From JAISFI01 sp031553775 (GTDB lineage Bacteria > Bacteroidota > Bacteroidia > Bacteroidales > Azobacteroidaceae): 64,000 nt of DNA. The stretch is taken from assembly GCA_031553775.1 (NCBI GenBank), contig JAVBLA010000021.1:69934-133933 (forward strand), in the 5' to 3' direction. The notes under the pieces are model-generated. The model was not told where the DNA came from. It was given only the letters and a program-made list of their open reading frames with translations, and did not search any database. Position numbers and translations under genes: made by a program. Below, in pieces: positions 1 to 7,329 of this stretch. The first letter of the stretch is position 1, and every line of letters starts with the position of its first letter.

Positions 1-74
1 AGCCTATTCCCAATCAGTACAACAAGCCACTTTTTTGCATTCTAAGGGACAGTAATAGGGATTCAAAAATATCA

Positions 75-136
75 GGTCAACTTAGTGAATACAGAACGGC
101 CAATTTGGTGAATGAAAAACAGCCAACCTGGTGAAT
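75..136. mobile_element. IS21-like element end (three direct repeats)
   Basis: Three imperfect 16-base direct repeats start at 75, 98 and 121, exactly 23 bp apart: GGTCAACTTAGTGAAT, GGCCAATTTGGTGAAT and AGCCAACCTGGTGAAT. Regularly spaced repeats of this kind are known at the ends of IS21-family elements, where the transposase binds. The transposase genes would lie to the left, outside the window. No intact coding sequence is visible in 1-344. The family assignment is inference from the repeat layout. Confidence 0.5.
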
Positions 137-356
137 GTATCTTTGTGAGTTATTAGAAAACAAAGGAAAATCGTTTTCAATCCAATAAATAAGGCATATT
201 ATAAACAATAACAAAAATTCGTTGTTTATTCTGTAACTAATAGATTTTTTACGCTCTTTATTTTATAAAATAGTGCAAATTGTTTCGAAAATAGATAAAG
301 TTTGTGTTGATTGCCTCTAATTTTTACATAAAAAGATAATCTGTTTGATTTTTAAA

Positions 357-364
357 TACATTTG
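357..364 (+). promoter_or_regulatory. -7 box (TACATTTG) for the gene at 384
   Basis: TACATTTG fits the Bacteroidota -7 consensus TAnnTTTG. It lies 20 bp before the ATG at 384, which places the transcript start downstream of the possible ATG at 345 and supports 384 as the start. No clear -33 TTTG is seen at the usual spacing. Confidence 0.5.
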
Positions 365-383
365 CACGTTAATTTTCAATTTT

Positions 384-1358
384 ATGTATAGCCAACTAAA
401 TGATAAGTTGATACACGCCATGCGTGATCGTTTGCCGGAAGGAGAGAACCTTGCACATGTTCTGATGGACATTCTTTCTCTGGGAAAAGAAGCGGCCTAC
501 AGGAGGCTTCGGGGTGATATCATGTTCACTTTTGAAGATGTGGCGAAAATTTCCCGGAAATTCGGATTTTCTTTAGATAAAATCATCGGAGAAGGTTTGG
601 TGTTGGACAACAACAAATGGGCATTCATAGATATGGATGCTTTTTATACTTCCACTGGATATGCGGATCAATACAAACAAAAAATGAAACTGTTTGCGGA
701 TATTTTTCAAAACTTGTCGAATCATCCGCAGTCGATAGCAAGAATGGCTCTGAAACGCTTACCTTATTTTTTCACTTTGCCGTACAAGAATTTGACATTA
801 TTCAGACACTATAAAAGAACATATCTTTCTTTCGGATTGAATCCGGGATTCCGGTTTGCAGATTTTGTAATGTTTCAGGATATGGAGGATGAAGAACTTC
901 AATTGTTGAAAAAAAGTATGTCAATTCCTAAAAACCTGCTGATCCTGGAACGGGATGTTTTTTCTAATATGATGAAGGATATCAACTATTTTTATCTTCG
1001 GAAATTAATAAACCAGGAAGAATTTGCACAACTTAAAGGAGAACTGTTAGAGGTCTTGTCCGATTTGGAAAATATTACGGCAACCGGGGCATTTGCTTCC
1101 GGATCTGAAATCTCGGTATATTTGCTGGATGTCGCTTTAGATGCTTCATATACTCATTTTGAAACCCGCAATTTCGAGTGTGCAATACAATACACTTACT
1201 TTGTCGATACTTTAAGTTTTTATAATCCTAAGATATGCCAGATGCAAAAAAACTGGATCGAATCGTTGAAGAGATATTCCACCCTGATTTCTCAAACAGG
1301 AGAAATGCAACGAATGGAATTCTTCAATGAGCAGAAAAAGATGATGCAGGCTTTTTGA
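384..1358 (+). CDS. helix-turn-helix domain protein of unknown function
   Basis: The protein has 324 residues from the ATG at 384; an in-frame ATG at 345 lies upstream of the predicted transcript start and is not favoured. Residues about 5-65 look like a compact helix-turn-helix, with a segment rich in Arg/Leu (AAYRRLRGD) followed by FTFEDVAKISRKFGFSLDKI, as in XRE/BetR-like regulators. The remaining 260 residues are helical and aromatic with no signature I recognise. It is probably a cytoplasmic DNA-binding protein; a target cannot be inferred. It stands alone on its strand and converges on the barrel gene at 1501-2280, with a shared terminator between them. The HTH assignment is moderately sure and the role unknown. 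Confidence 0.7.
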   Translation: MYSQLNDKLIHAMRDRLPEGENLAHVLMDILSLGKEAAYRRLRGDIMFTFEDVAKISRKFGFSLDKIIGEGLVLDNNKWAFIDMDAFYTSTGYADQYKQKMKLFADIFQNLSNHPQSIARMALKRLPYFFTLPYKNLTLFRHYKRTYLSFGLNPGFRFADFVMFQDMEDEELQLLKKSMSIPKNLLILERDVFSNMMKDINYFYLRKLINQEEFAQLKGELLEVLSDLENITATGAFASGSEISVYLLDVALDASYTHFETRNFECAIQYTYFVDTLSFYNPKICQMQKNWIESLKRYSTLISQTGEMQRMEFFNEQKKMMQAF

Positions 1359-1423
1359 TAGTTATATATCTCTTCGTTGCCAGACAATTTTTTGCGAATA
1401 GAGATTGCGTTTTAAAATAAAAC

Positions 1424-1471
1424 AAGGGTGTGACAGAACAGGATCCTAAAGAGCCTTCTGCCACACCCTTT
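1424..1471. terminator. bidirectional terminator
   Basis: A 15-bp stem with one G-U pair has its left arm at 1424-1438 and right arm at 1456-1470, flanked by A-rich and T-rich runs. It sits between two convergent genes and can serve both. Confidence 0.75.
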
Positions 1472-1500
1472 CTTAAATAAGTGATTGTATATTTGAATGA

Positions 1501-2280
1501 TCAGAATTGGGTATTAAACCCAACAAATGTCTGGAATTTAGCTTGTCCCTCTCCTTTTGCCAATACTGAAAACTGGGGTTCGGCAAAAATATTAAATACC
1601 ACGCCACCCACTTTTATTACCTTACCCACACCCAGACCGAGTGGGATATTGTAGTTCCCGTTTGTCAGGTCGAACGACCAGATACCCGTACTACGCAGGT
1701 AAGTACCTCCTCCAATTTGCCAGATACCGAATATCTGTGCCGTAAGCAGGTCAATGTCTTTGGCGTTGGAACTTCCTGCAAAATCGGTTTGCCATTGTAG
1801 CAAAGTACCGGTTTGCAGCAGCGGATTATTGGCCAGAAAAGCCAATGCGGCTACCCCTGCCTGCCATTTGTCGGAACTGAATCCATTGGTTCCCGAGGGT
1901 GCTGTGATCAATGGTCCCACACCGAATTTATTCCCGTTTTTTTCTACTGCATAGATTGCAAAGAGATTGAAGTCTCCCAGTCCCGATTCAGGACTAATAT
2001 CAGGTCCGGATGAAGTTTGTACAGGTAAAGTTCCCCTTAAGAGAAATTTTCCTATAGGTTGTGCATACCTGAATAATAACTGGTTGCCTCCATAATCGGG
2101 CATGCCGTAAAGGTCACTTACAATGTAGTTATGTAAGTTGAATGCCTTGGTGTGCGCCATCGGATCATTCGCTTTTTTCAGGGTTTCTGCATCCAATCCT
2201 CCCTGTTGGGCTTGTAAACCTGTTGCCGTGCAAAACATCAGGAAGCCGATCATTAAGTAAGTTCTCGATAATTTGTTCAT
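1501..2280 (-). CDS. outer-membrane beta-barrel protein, 'neuromedin U'-like/transporter family
   Basis: The 259-residue protein has a signal peptide (residues 1-25, ending LQAQ) and an alternating pattern of short beta strands that ends in Phe (TQF), as is typical for outer-membrane barrels. The segment around residues 120-145 (FGVGPLITAPSG, then DKWQAGVAALAF) resembles the bacterial proteins annotated as 'neuromedin U' or MetA-pathway outer-membrane transporters. It probably forms a small barrel in the outer membrane; the substrate is unknown. It is monocistronic, with a terminator at 1424-1471. Confidence 0.65.
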   Translation of the reverse strand: MNKLSRTYLMIGFLMFCTATGLQAQQGGLDAETLKKANDPMAHTKAFNLHNYIVSDLYGMPDYGGNQLLFRYAQPIGKFLLRGTLPVQTSSGPDISPESGLGDFNLFAIYAVEKNGNKFGVGPLITAPSGTNGFSSDKWQAGVAALAFLANNPLLQTGTLLQWQTDFAGSSNAKDIDLLTAQIFGIWQIGGGTYLRSTGIWSFDLTNGNYNIPLGLGVGKVIKVGGVVFNIFAEPQFSVLAKGEGQAKFQTFVGFNTQF

Positions 2281-2486
2281 ATTGCTTGTGTCTTAATAAG
2301 GAATAATATATTTTGCATTGAAAATCATATTTTTATATATAGGAACAAATATTTTTTCGTTTGGTTTATAAAAGTGTAAATTTTAATAGAGGAGGCTTCT
2401 GGTTTTTGTTTTGCAAATATGTATCTAAAATCTCCCGGATGCTTCGGGATAATGGATTTTTGAGTAAGTTTGTCCTCAAAAAAAAG

Positions 2487-3650
2487 ATGAATCACCTGAC
2501 AAAATCGATTATCTACTTGTTTGTTGTAATAATGGCCCTGTTCGTCGGATTTTTCATGCTTGTGATTGTGGCTTTTTCAGGGGAAGAAAAGTTTTATGTC
2601 CCTTATATACTGATAGGAGGTGCTTTATTTTTAATCTTGTTATTTTTACAGATGTTCCGATTGAAAAAAAATAAAAAACGAATGAGAACGATATGGATTA
2701 TTTTTATTGTAGTCATGGTAACTTCCTGTGCCGTATATGAAGGAAAAAATGCCTATGACAGAAGTATTCCCCGGGTTCGGGAAGGAAATGTAGACCTGAG
2801 CCTGTATGAACCTTTCGGAGAAGGTACGAAAGCTGTGGATTTGGGCGAACCGTCTACCTTAAAAATGGAAGATGATCTTCCCTTGTTGGATGGGGCAACA
2901 GCGCTATATCCTCTGTATGCTGCTTTCGCCCGGGCTGTTTATCCTGCAAAAGAATACATATATTATAACAGTGAAGTGGCTTGCCGCAATACCATCCGTG
3001 CCTATCAACTGCTGATCGATCAAAAAGTCGATATTATTTTTGCAGCTCCTCCTTCGGAAGACCAGATCAAAAGAGCACGCGAAGCCGGAATTGCATTCAA
3101 TTATACCCCTATTGGGAAAGAGGCGTTCGTGTTTTTTGTGAATGCCCACAATCCGGTGGAGAGTCTGACGGCGGAGCAGATACAGAAGATTTATTCCGGA
3201 AAAATAACGTCCTGGAAAGAAATTGGAGGAAAAGACGAGCCTATCCGTCCTTTCCAGCGAAATGAAAATAGTGGAAGCCAGACCGCTTTTCAATATTTTA
3301 TGAAGGGCCATACCATTATGAAACCCGAACGTGAAGATGTGGTAGGTGGTATGGGAGGCATTATTTCCCAAACTGCCGATTATGTCAATTACAGTAATGC
3401 GATCGGTTTTTCTTTTCGGTATTATGCCCTGTCGATGGTGGGGAATTCCGGTATTCGTTTGTTAAAGGTGAACAATATTGCTCCTGAGTTGGAAACGATC
3501 GGTAATGGAACTTATCCCTTGTCTTCTTCTTTTTATGCGATAACATTGGCGGATAATGCCAAACCGAATGTGGCTAAACTGCTGGAATGGCTTCTGTCGG
3601 AACAGGGACAGGAATTGGTGGAGAAGACGGGGTACTGTAGAGTCAATTAA
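2487..3650 (+). CDS. PstS-like substrate-binding protein with three N-terminal membrane segments
   Basis: The 387-residue protein begins at the ATG at 2487, after an A-rich stretch. Upstream in-frame codons from 2361 are unlikely to be used because they give no signal or domain. Three hydrophobic segments lie at about residues 7-30, 38-57 and 67-80, the last ending VTSC at Cys81, which resembles a lipobox. Residues about 120-385 match the phosphate-binding (PBP-like) fold, with LLDGATALYPLYAAFARA near the start and EQIQKIYSGKITSWKEIGG, the hallmark of PstS-type proteins, near residues 233-251. It probably binds a small anion at the outer face of the inner membrane. No pstCAB genes are nearby, so an ABC phosphate-uptake role is not supported. 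The start at 2487 is an inference. Confidence 0.7.
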   Translation: MNHLTKSIIYLFVVIMALFVGFFMLVIVAFSGEEKFYVPYILIGGALFLILLFLQMFRLKKNKKRMRTIWIIFIVVMVTSCAVYEGKNAYDRSIPRVREGNVDLSLYEPFGEGTKAVDLGEPSTLKMEDDLPLLDGATALYPLYAAFARAVYPAKEYIYYNSEVACRNTIRAYQLLIDQKVDIIFAAPPSEDQIKRAREAGIAFNYTPIGKEAFVFFVNAHNPVESLTAEQIQKIYSGKITSWKEIGGKDEPIRPFQRNENSGSQTAFQYFMKGHTIMKPEREDVVGGMGGIISQTADYVNYSNAIGFSFRYYALSMVGNSGIRLLKVNNIAPELETIGNGTYPLSSSFYAITLADNAKPNVAKLLEWLLSEQGQELVEKTGYCRVN

Positions 3651-3713
3651 GAGTTAAGAATTAAAAATTGGGTGTAATTGGGAGAGTGGAGTGCGTTTTT
3701 TTGTTGAATGCTT

Positions 3714-4370
3714 ATGAAGGTTTATTTTTTGTCGGGGATGTGTGTGAATTGCCGGGTGTTTGATCAGATCCGGCTTCCGGAGGGATATGAGAAACGGTAT
3801 ATCGAGTGGCATATTCCACGCGAGGATGAGACATTGGATGAGTATACACGGAAGATGGCGGAAGAGATCGATACATCCGAGCCGTTTATTCTTGTCGGCT
3901 ATTCTTTGGGTGGGATTATTATGCAGGAAATGAATCGTTTTTTACGGCCGGAGAAGAATATTCTGATCTCTTCGATGAAACGGACAGAGGAAATTCCCCG
4001 GTTATTCCGTGTGGCAAAGGAAATCCGTTTCTCGGAGCGTTTTCCGAAAAGTTTGTATTCCGTAAATAAAGCGATCACCCTTTTGTTTACCCGCCTGGTT
4101 TATGATATGTCGGCCGAGTTTATCGAGCGCTGCGTTACCTATACTTCTCCCGAATATATGCATTGGACAACTCATCAGATTACGCATTGGGAGCCGGTAG
4201 AGCCCTGTCCTAATCTCTATCATATCCATGGGACAAAAGATCAGGTTTTTCCCTCTAAGCAGATACAGGATGCTTATAAGATAGAGGAAGGAGACCATGT
4301 AATGGTAATGAAAAAAGCGGAAGAAGTAAACAGGTTAATCAATGAGATAATTATTTCGGATGTTTCATGA
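3714..4370 (+). CDS. alpha/beta hydrolase
   Basis: The protein has 218 residues from the ATG at 3714; an ATG two codons upstream at 3708 is the alternative. The nucleophile elbow GYSLGG places the catalytic Ser at residue 64. HGTKDQVFP near residue 176 offers the acid and GDHVMV near residue 196 the His, completing the triad. There is no signal peptide, so it should be cytoplasmic. The substrate is unknown. The gene lies 63 bp after the PBP-like gene and may be cotranscribed. Its last 6 bp overlap the end of the convergent gene at 4365. Confidence 0.75.
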   Translation: MKVYFLSGMCVNCRVFDQIRLPEGYEKRYIEWHIPREDETLDEYTRKMAEEIDTSEPFILVGYSLGGIIMQEMNRFLRPEKNILISSMKRTEEIPRLFRVAKEIRFSERFPKSLYSVNKAITLLFTRLVYDMSAEFIERCVTYTSPEYMHWTTHQITHWEPVEPCPNLYHIHGTKDQVFPSKQIQDAYKIEEGDHVMVMKKAEEVNRLINEIIISDVS

Positions 4371-4664
4371 TTTATTGTTTTTCCATAAATGCCTGATGGC
4401 CGCTACCGGCCGGTAGAATAGCATCCGGGGACCGGAAAATCTCATGACTTCTTTGACCGTTTCTTTATACGCCGGTTTATAACAGTGTACAGTGCATTTT
4501 TTGCACGAAGGTTTGTCTTCTCCGAACGGGCAACGTTCCAACCTCTCATGAGCATAATTTTCCAGTTCCAGGCAGTCGGCACAAAGTATTTCTTTATGCT
4601 TATGCCTGGAACGGCAATAAATATGGATCATTCCGGAAACTGTTTGTTTCTCCCGGTTGTTCAT
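4365..4664 (-). CDS. YgbA-like nitrous-oxide-stimulated promoter family protein
   Basis: The 99-residue protein carries the Cys cluster typical of the YgbA_NO family: CADCLELENYAHERLERC, then CKKCTVHCYKP, and further on MRFSGPRM with RPVAAIRHL. The paired Cys residues suggest a bound metal or redox centre. Members are known mainly from genes induced by nitrosative stress; the biochemical function is not settled. The start overlaps the end of the OPT gene by 4 bp, indicating translational coupling and one operon. It converges on and overlaps the hydrolase gene. Confidence 0.85.
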   Translation of the reverse strand: MNNREKQTVSGMIHIYCRSRHKHKEILCADCLELENYAHERLERCPFGEDKPSCKKCTVHCYKPAYKETVKEVMRFSGPRMLFYRPVAAIRHLWKNNKS

Positions 4665-6658
4665 TTTTCAACTTTTGCCCGCATGGAATCCCAGGTCAGG
4701 TAGGCGATCAGTCCGATATAAACGGCTAAGGCCAGTACCTGCGACCAGCGGTTTTCCAGCCAGGCTTCATTCACAAAATTCAATCCTCCGAATCGCATGG
4801 ATGCGCTGATCACACCCATCAAAGCTCCTCCGGCAATGAATCCGGATGCCAGTAAGGTTCCGCGTTCTACCCGGGCTTTGTTCAGGGCTTGGTCTTTGGA
4901 ACGGCTGCCTACATACCAGCTGATCAATCCGCCGATTAATAAGGGGGTGTTCAGGTCCAATGGGATGAACATTCCTAAAGCGAAGGCTAATGCGGGTATT
5001 TTGAAGAAGGTTAGTACGATAGCGATAAGGGCTCCGATACCGTATAACAGCCAGGGGGCTCCGGTTCCTGTCATCAAGGGTTCGATCACGGCGGCCATGG
5101 CGTTTGCTTGTGGGGCGGCTAATTGTCCGCTGGTAAATCCGTATGTATCGTTCAGAATGAGAATCACGATTCCTACCGTTGCTGCTGAAACTATGGTTCC
5201 CAGGAATTTCCATTTTTCCTGTTTGGCAGGGGTGCTTCCTAACCAGTAACCGATTTTCAGGTCGGTGATAAATCCGCCGGCCATAGACAAGGCGGTGCAG
5301 ACTACTCCTCCCATAATCAGTGCGGCGGCCATCCCGGAGGGACCTTTCAATCCGGCGGCAACCATCACGATGGAAGCGAGAATCAATGTCATCAGTGTCA
5401 TTCCCGATACGGGATTCGTTCCTACGATGGCGATGGCATTGGCGGCTACGGTGGTAAAGAGGAAAGCGATGATCATTACTACCAGCAGGGCGATGATGGC
5501 ATGGAAAAGGTTTCCCATGATTCCGAGCCAAAAGAAAACGAAAATAAGGAGTAGGGTGCAGATACTTCCGATGGCGATGATTTTCATCGAGAGATCGCGT
5601 TGGGTGCGAAGCATTTTTTTCTCCGCGTCACTGCCTTTGTTTTTAAATTCTTTGGATGCCAGTCCCACGGCGCTTTTGATAATGCCCCACGATTTGATGA
5701 TACCGATAATCCCGGCTACTGCAATCCCTCCGATCCCGATATGGCGGGCGTAGGTTTTGAAGATCATTTCGGCCGGCATTTCACCTACAGGAATAATGAT
5801 GTTGGGATCCCATTGGTTCAGCACCTGGTCGCCCCAGATGGCCGACATCAACGGAACGATGATGAACCAGACTAAGAACGATCCGGTACAAATGATGAAA
5901 GAATACCGCAATCCCACAATATATCCCAATCCCAAAACGGCCGATCCTGTATTGACCTTGAACAACAGTTTGGATTTTTCCGCCAGCATTTCTCCCCATC
6001 CGACCATCCGGGTGGAGATGGTTTCGTTCCACCAACCGAAAGTTGCAATGATAAAATCGTATAATCCACCGATCAATCCGGCCAATATCAAAGGTTTGGC
6101 CTGGTTTCCTCCTTTTTCGCCCGAAACCAGTACCTGGGTGGTTGCTGTTGCTTCCGGGAAGGGGAATTTGCCATGCATATCGGATACGAAATATTTCCGG
6201 AAAGGAATCAGGAACAAAATTCCAAGGAATCCACCCAATAGGGAGCTGAAAAAGACTTCGATAAAGTCGACGGATAATTCCGGGTATTTGGCCTGTAAAA
6301 TATACAAAGCCGGCAGGGTAAAGATCGCTCCGGCCACAATCACGCCCGAACTGGCGCCGATCGACTGGATAATCACATTTTCTCCCAGGGCATTTTTCCG
6401 TCCGAAAGCACCCGATAACCCGACGGCAATAATGGCAATCGGAATCGCGGCTTCGAAAACCTGTCCTACTTTCAATCCGAGGTAGGCGGCAGCTGCAGAG
6501 AACAATACTGCCATAATCAATCCCCAGGTAACCGACCAGGGGGTGACTTCCTTATAGGTTTTTTTAGGCGACATCAGGGGTTTGAATTCTTCCCCTTCTT
6601 TTAATTCACGAAAAGCATTTTCAGGCAGGCCTGAGATTTTTTCATTTTCGGTATTCAT
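4661..6658 (-). CDS. OPT family oligopeptide transporter
   Basis: The 665-residue integral inner-membrane protein has about 14-16 hydrophobic segments spread along its length, the usual size for bacterial OPT/YSL members. Typical features are the early motif TPWSVTWGLIMAVLFSAAAA (residues about 38-57), FPEATATTQVLVSGEKGG (about 167-184) and a Gly-rich C-terminal half. The family imports small peptides or metal-ligand complexes by proton coupling; the exact substrate here is unknown. A TATTTTTG -7 box lies 24 bp upstream of the start. It overlaps the YgbA-like gene by 4 bp. Confidence 0.9.
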   Translation of the reverse strand: MNTENEKISGLPENAFRELKEGEEFKPLMSPKKTYKEVTPWSVTWGLIMAVLFSAAAAYLGLKVGQVFEAAIPIAIIAVGLSGAFGRKNALGENVIIQSIGASSGVIVAGAIFTLPALYILQAKYPELSVDFIEVFFSSLLGGFLGILFLIPFRKYFVSDMHGKFPFPEATATTQVLVSGEKGGNQAKPLILAGLIGGLYDFIIATFGWWNETISTRMVGWGEMLAEKSKLLFKVNTGSAVLGLGYIVGLRYSFIICTGSFLVWFIIVPLMSAIWGDQVLNQWDPNIIIPVGEMPAEMIFKTYARHIGIGGIAVAGIIGIIKSWGIIKSAVGLASKEFKNKGSDAEKKMLRTQRDLSMKIIAIGSICTLLLIFVFFWLGIMGNLFHAIIALLVVMIIAFLFTTVAANAIAIVGTNPVSGMTLMTLILASIVMVAAGLKGPSGMAAALIMGGVVCTALSMAGGFITDLKIGYWLGSTPAKQEKWKFLGTIVSAATVGIVILILNDTYGFTSGQLAAPQANAMAAVIEPLMTGTGAPWLLYGIGALIAIVLTFFKIPALAFALGMFIPLDLNTPLLIGGLISWYVGSRSKDQALNKARVERGTLLASGFIAGGALMGVISASMRFGGLNFVNEAWLENRWSQVLALAVYIGLIAYLTWDSMRAKVEK

Positions 6659-6681
6659 TCTTGTGTTTTGTTGATTTTTTG

Positions 6682-6689
6682 CAAAAATA
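6682..6689 (-). promoter_or_regulatory. -7 box (TATTTTTG) for the OPT-YgbA operon
   Basis: Read on the minus strand, this octamer matches TAnnTTTG. It leaves a leader of roughly 15-20 nt before the OPT start codon. No -33 TTTG is found at the standard distance. Confidence 0.45.
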
Positions 6690-6740
6690 GTGTTTTTGGT
6701 GGTTTAATTTTTGTTTTTGGGGAGAAAACTGGTTAGGTGA

Positions 6741-6785
6741 TAATAAAACCCGCTATTCTTTTGTTGGGAATTGCGGGTTTTATTA
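6741..6785. terminator. terminator of the Rhs-immunity operon
   Basis: A 13-bp stem (arms 6741-6753 and 6773-6785) encloses a 19-nt loop. On the minus strand the stem ends in a T-rich run. It lies downstream of the immunity gene and upstream of the OPT promoter, so it should insulate the two. Confidence 0.65.
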
Positions 6786-6823
6786 AAATTTACTGTGCTG
6801 AAATGATGTTATTATTTATTTGA

Positions 6824-6908
6824 AAACTGAGTTATGCAACGAGCACTCCGAAACGTCCACGAACGGGGAGCATAAGCATGTATAATCCATTTTTTAACAT
6901 CTCAGTTT
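6824..6908. repeat. nested imperfect inverted repeat after the immunity gene
   Basis: Outer arms AAACTGAG (6824-6831) and CTCAGTTT (6901-6908) enclose inner arms TTATGC (6832-6837) and GCATAA (6870-6875), with a GC-rich, partly paired core. It fills most of the space between the immunity gene and the terminator. It could be a structured RNA end, an old mobile-element scar or a recombination site; no function can be assigned. Confidence 0.4.
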
Positions 6909-6920
6909 AACATAACGCTT

Positions 6921-7322
6921 TTATTCTACAATTTTTATTTCAATAACACATTTTGAAATTGCTCCTGTCATATCTGTTGGTCGTTTGTATTTTTGTTCTA
7001 CATAAATTAATTCAATATTTTTTCCAGTTTTATATGCTTCGTCAATACCTTCTCTTGTCCACGTTGTTTTACTATCACTACTTTCAATCTCAAATTCCGG
7101 ATAATCATTATGCCCCGACATATATACTCGAGAAATAACACCCTTAACTATGTGCTTAGGAATTATGCCCTGTTCTATTGCATTAAACCAGTCTCTTGTT
7201 CCAAACAATAAACTGTTTTCTGTCTTATATCCAGCATATGATTTTTTATCAAGTGATGCTTCTTGAACCATTCTGATTCGCATAAAATCATCCTTAAGAT
7301 TATATATCTCTTTAAATATCAT
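6921..7322 (-). CDS. candidate immunity protein for the Rhs toxin
   Basis: The 133-residue protein has no signal peptide or membrane segment. It starts 7 bp after the stop of the 2082-residue Rhs gene, the standard place for an immunity gene. The middle holds FGTRDWFNAIEQG, then KGVISRVYMSG and YPEFEIES with TTWTREG, which resembles small proteins found next to TreTu-type toxins. I infer that it binds and blocks the C-terminal toxin in the cytoplasm. Position supports this strongly, sequence only moderately. An internal Met at residue 14 is an alternative start. Confidence 0.6.
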   Translation of the reverse strand: MIFKEIYNLKDDFMRIRMVQEASLDKKSYAGYKTENSLLFGTRDWFNAIEQGIIPKHIVKGVISRVYMSGHNDYPEFEIESSDSKTTWTREGIDEAYKTGKNIELIYVEQKYKRPTDMTGAISKCVIEIKIVE

Positions 7323-7329
7323 AGGTTCT

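Noticed and set aside
1..344. Coding remnant of a transposase at the left edge
   Set aside because: Short open frames exist but none shows a recognisable transposase motif; only the terminal repeats can be supported.
4797..6485. Three long plus-strand open frames (4797-5249, 5265-5753, 5757-6485)
   Set aside because: They are antisense to the OPT transporter, have no family features, and follow its codon pattern as shadows.
6824..6908. Possible integron attC site after the immunity gene
   Set aside because: The core boxes run GTTATGC to GCATAA, which is the reverse of the attC order (RYYYAAC to GTTRRRY) and breaks the consensus; no integrase or cassette array is present.
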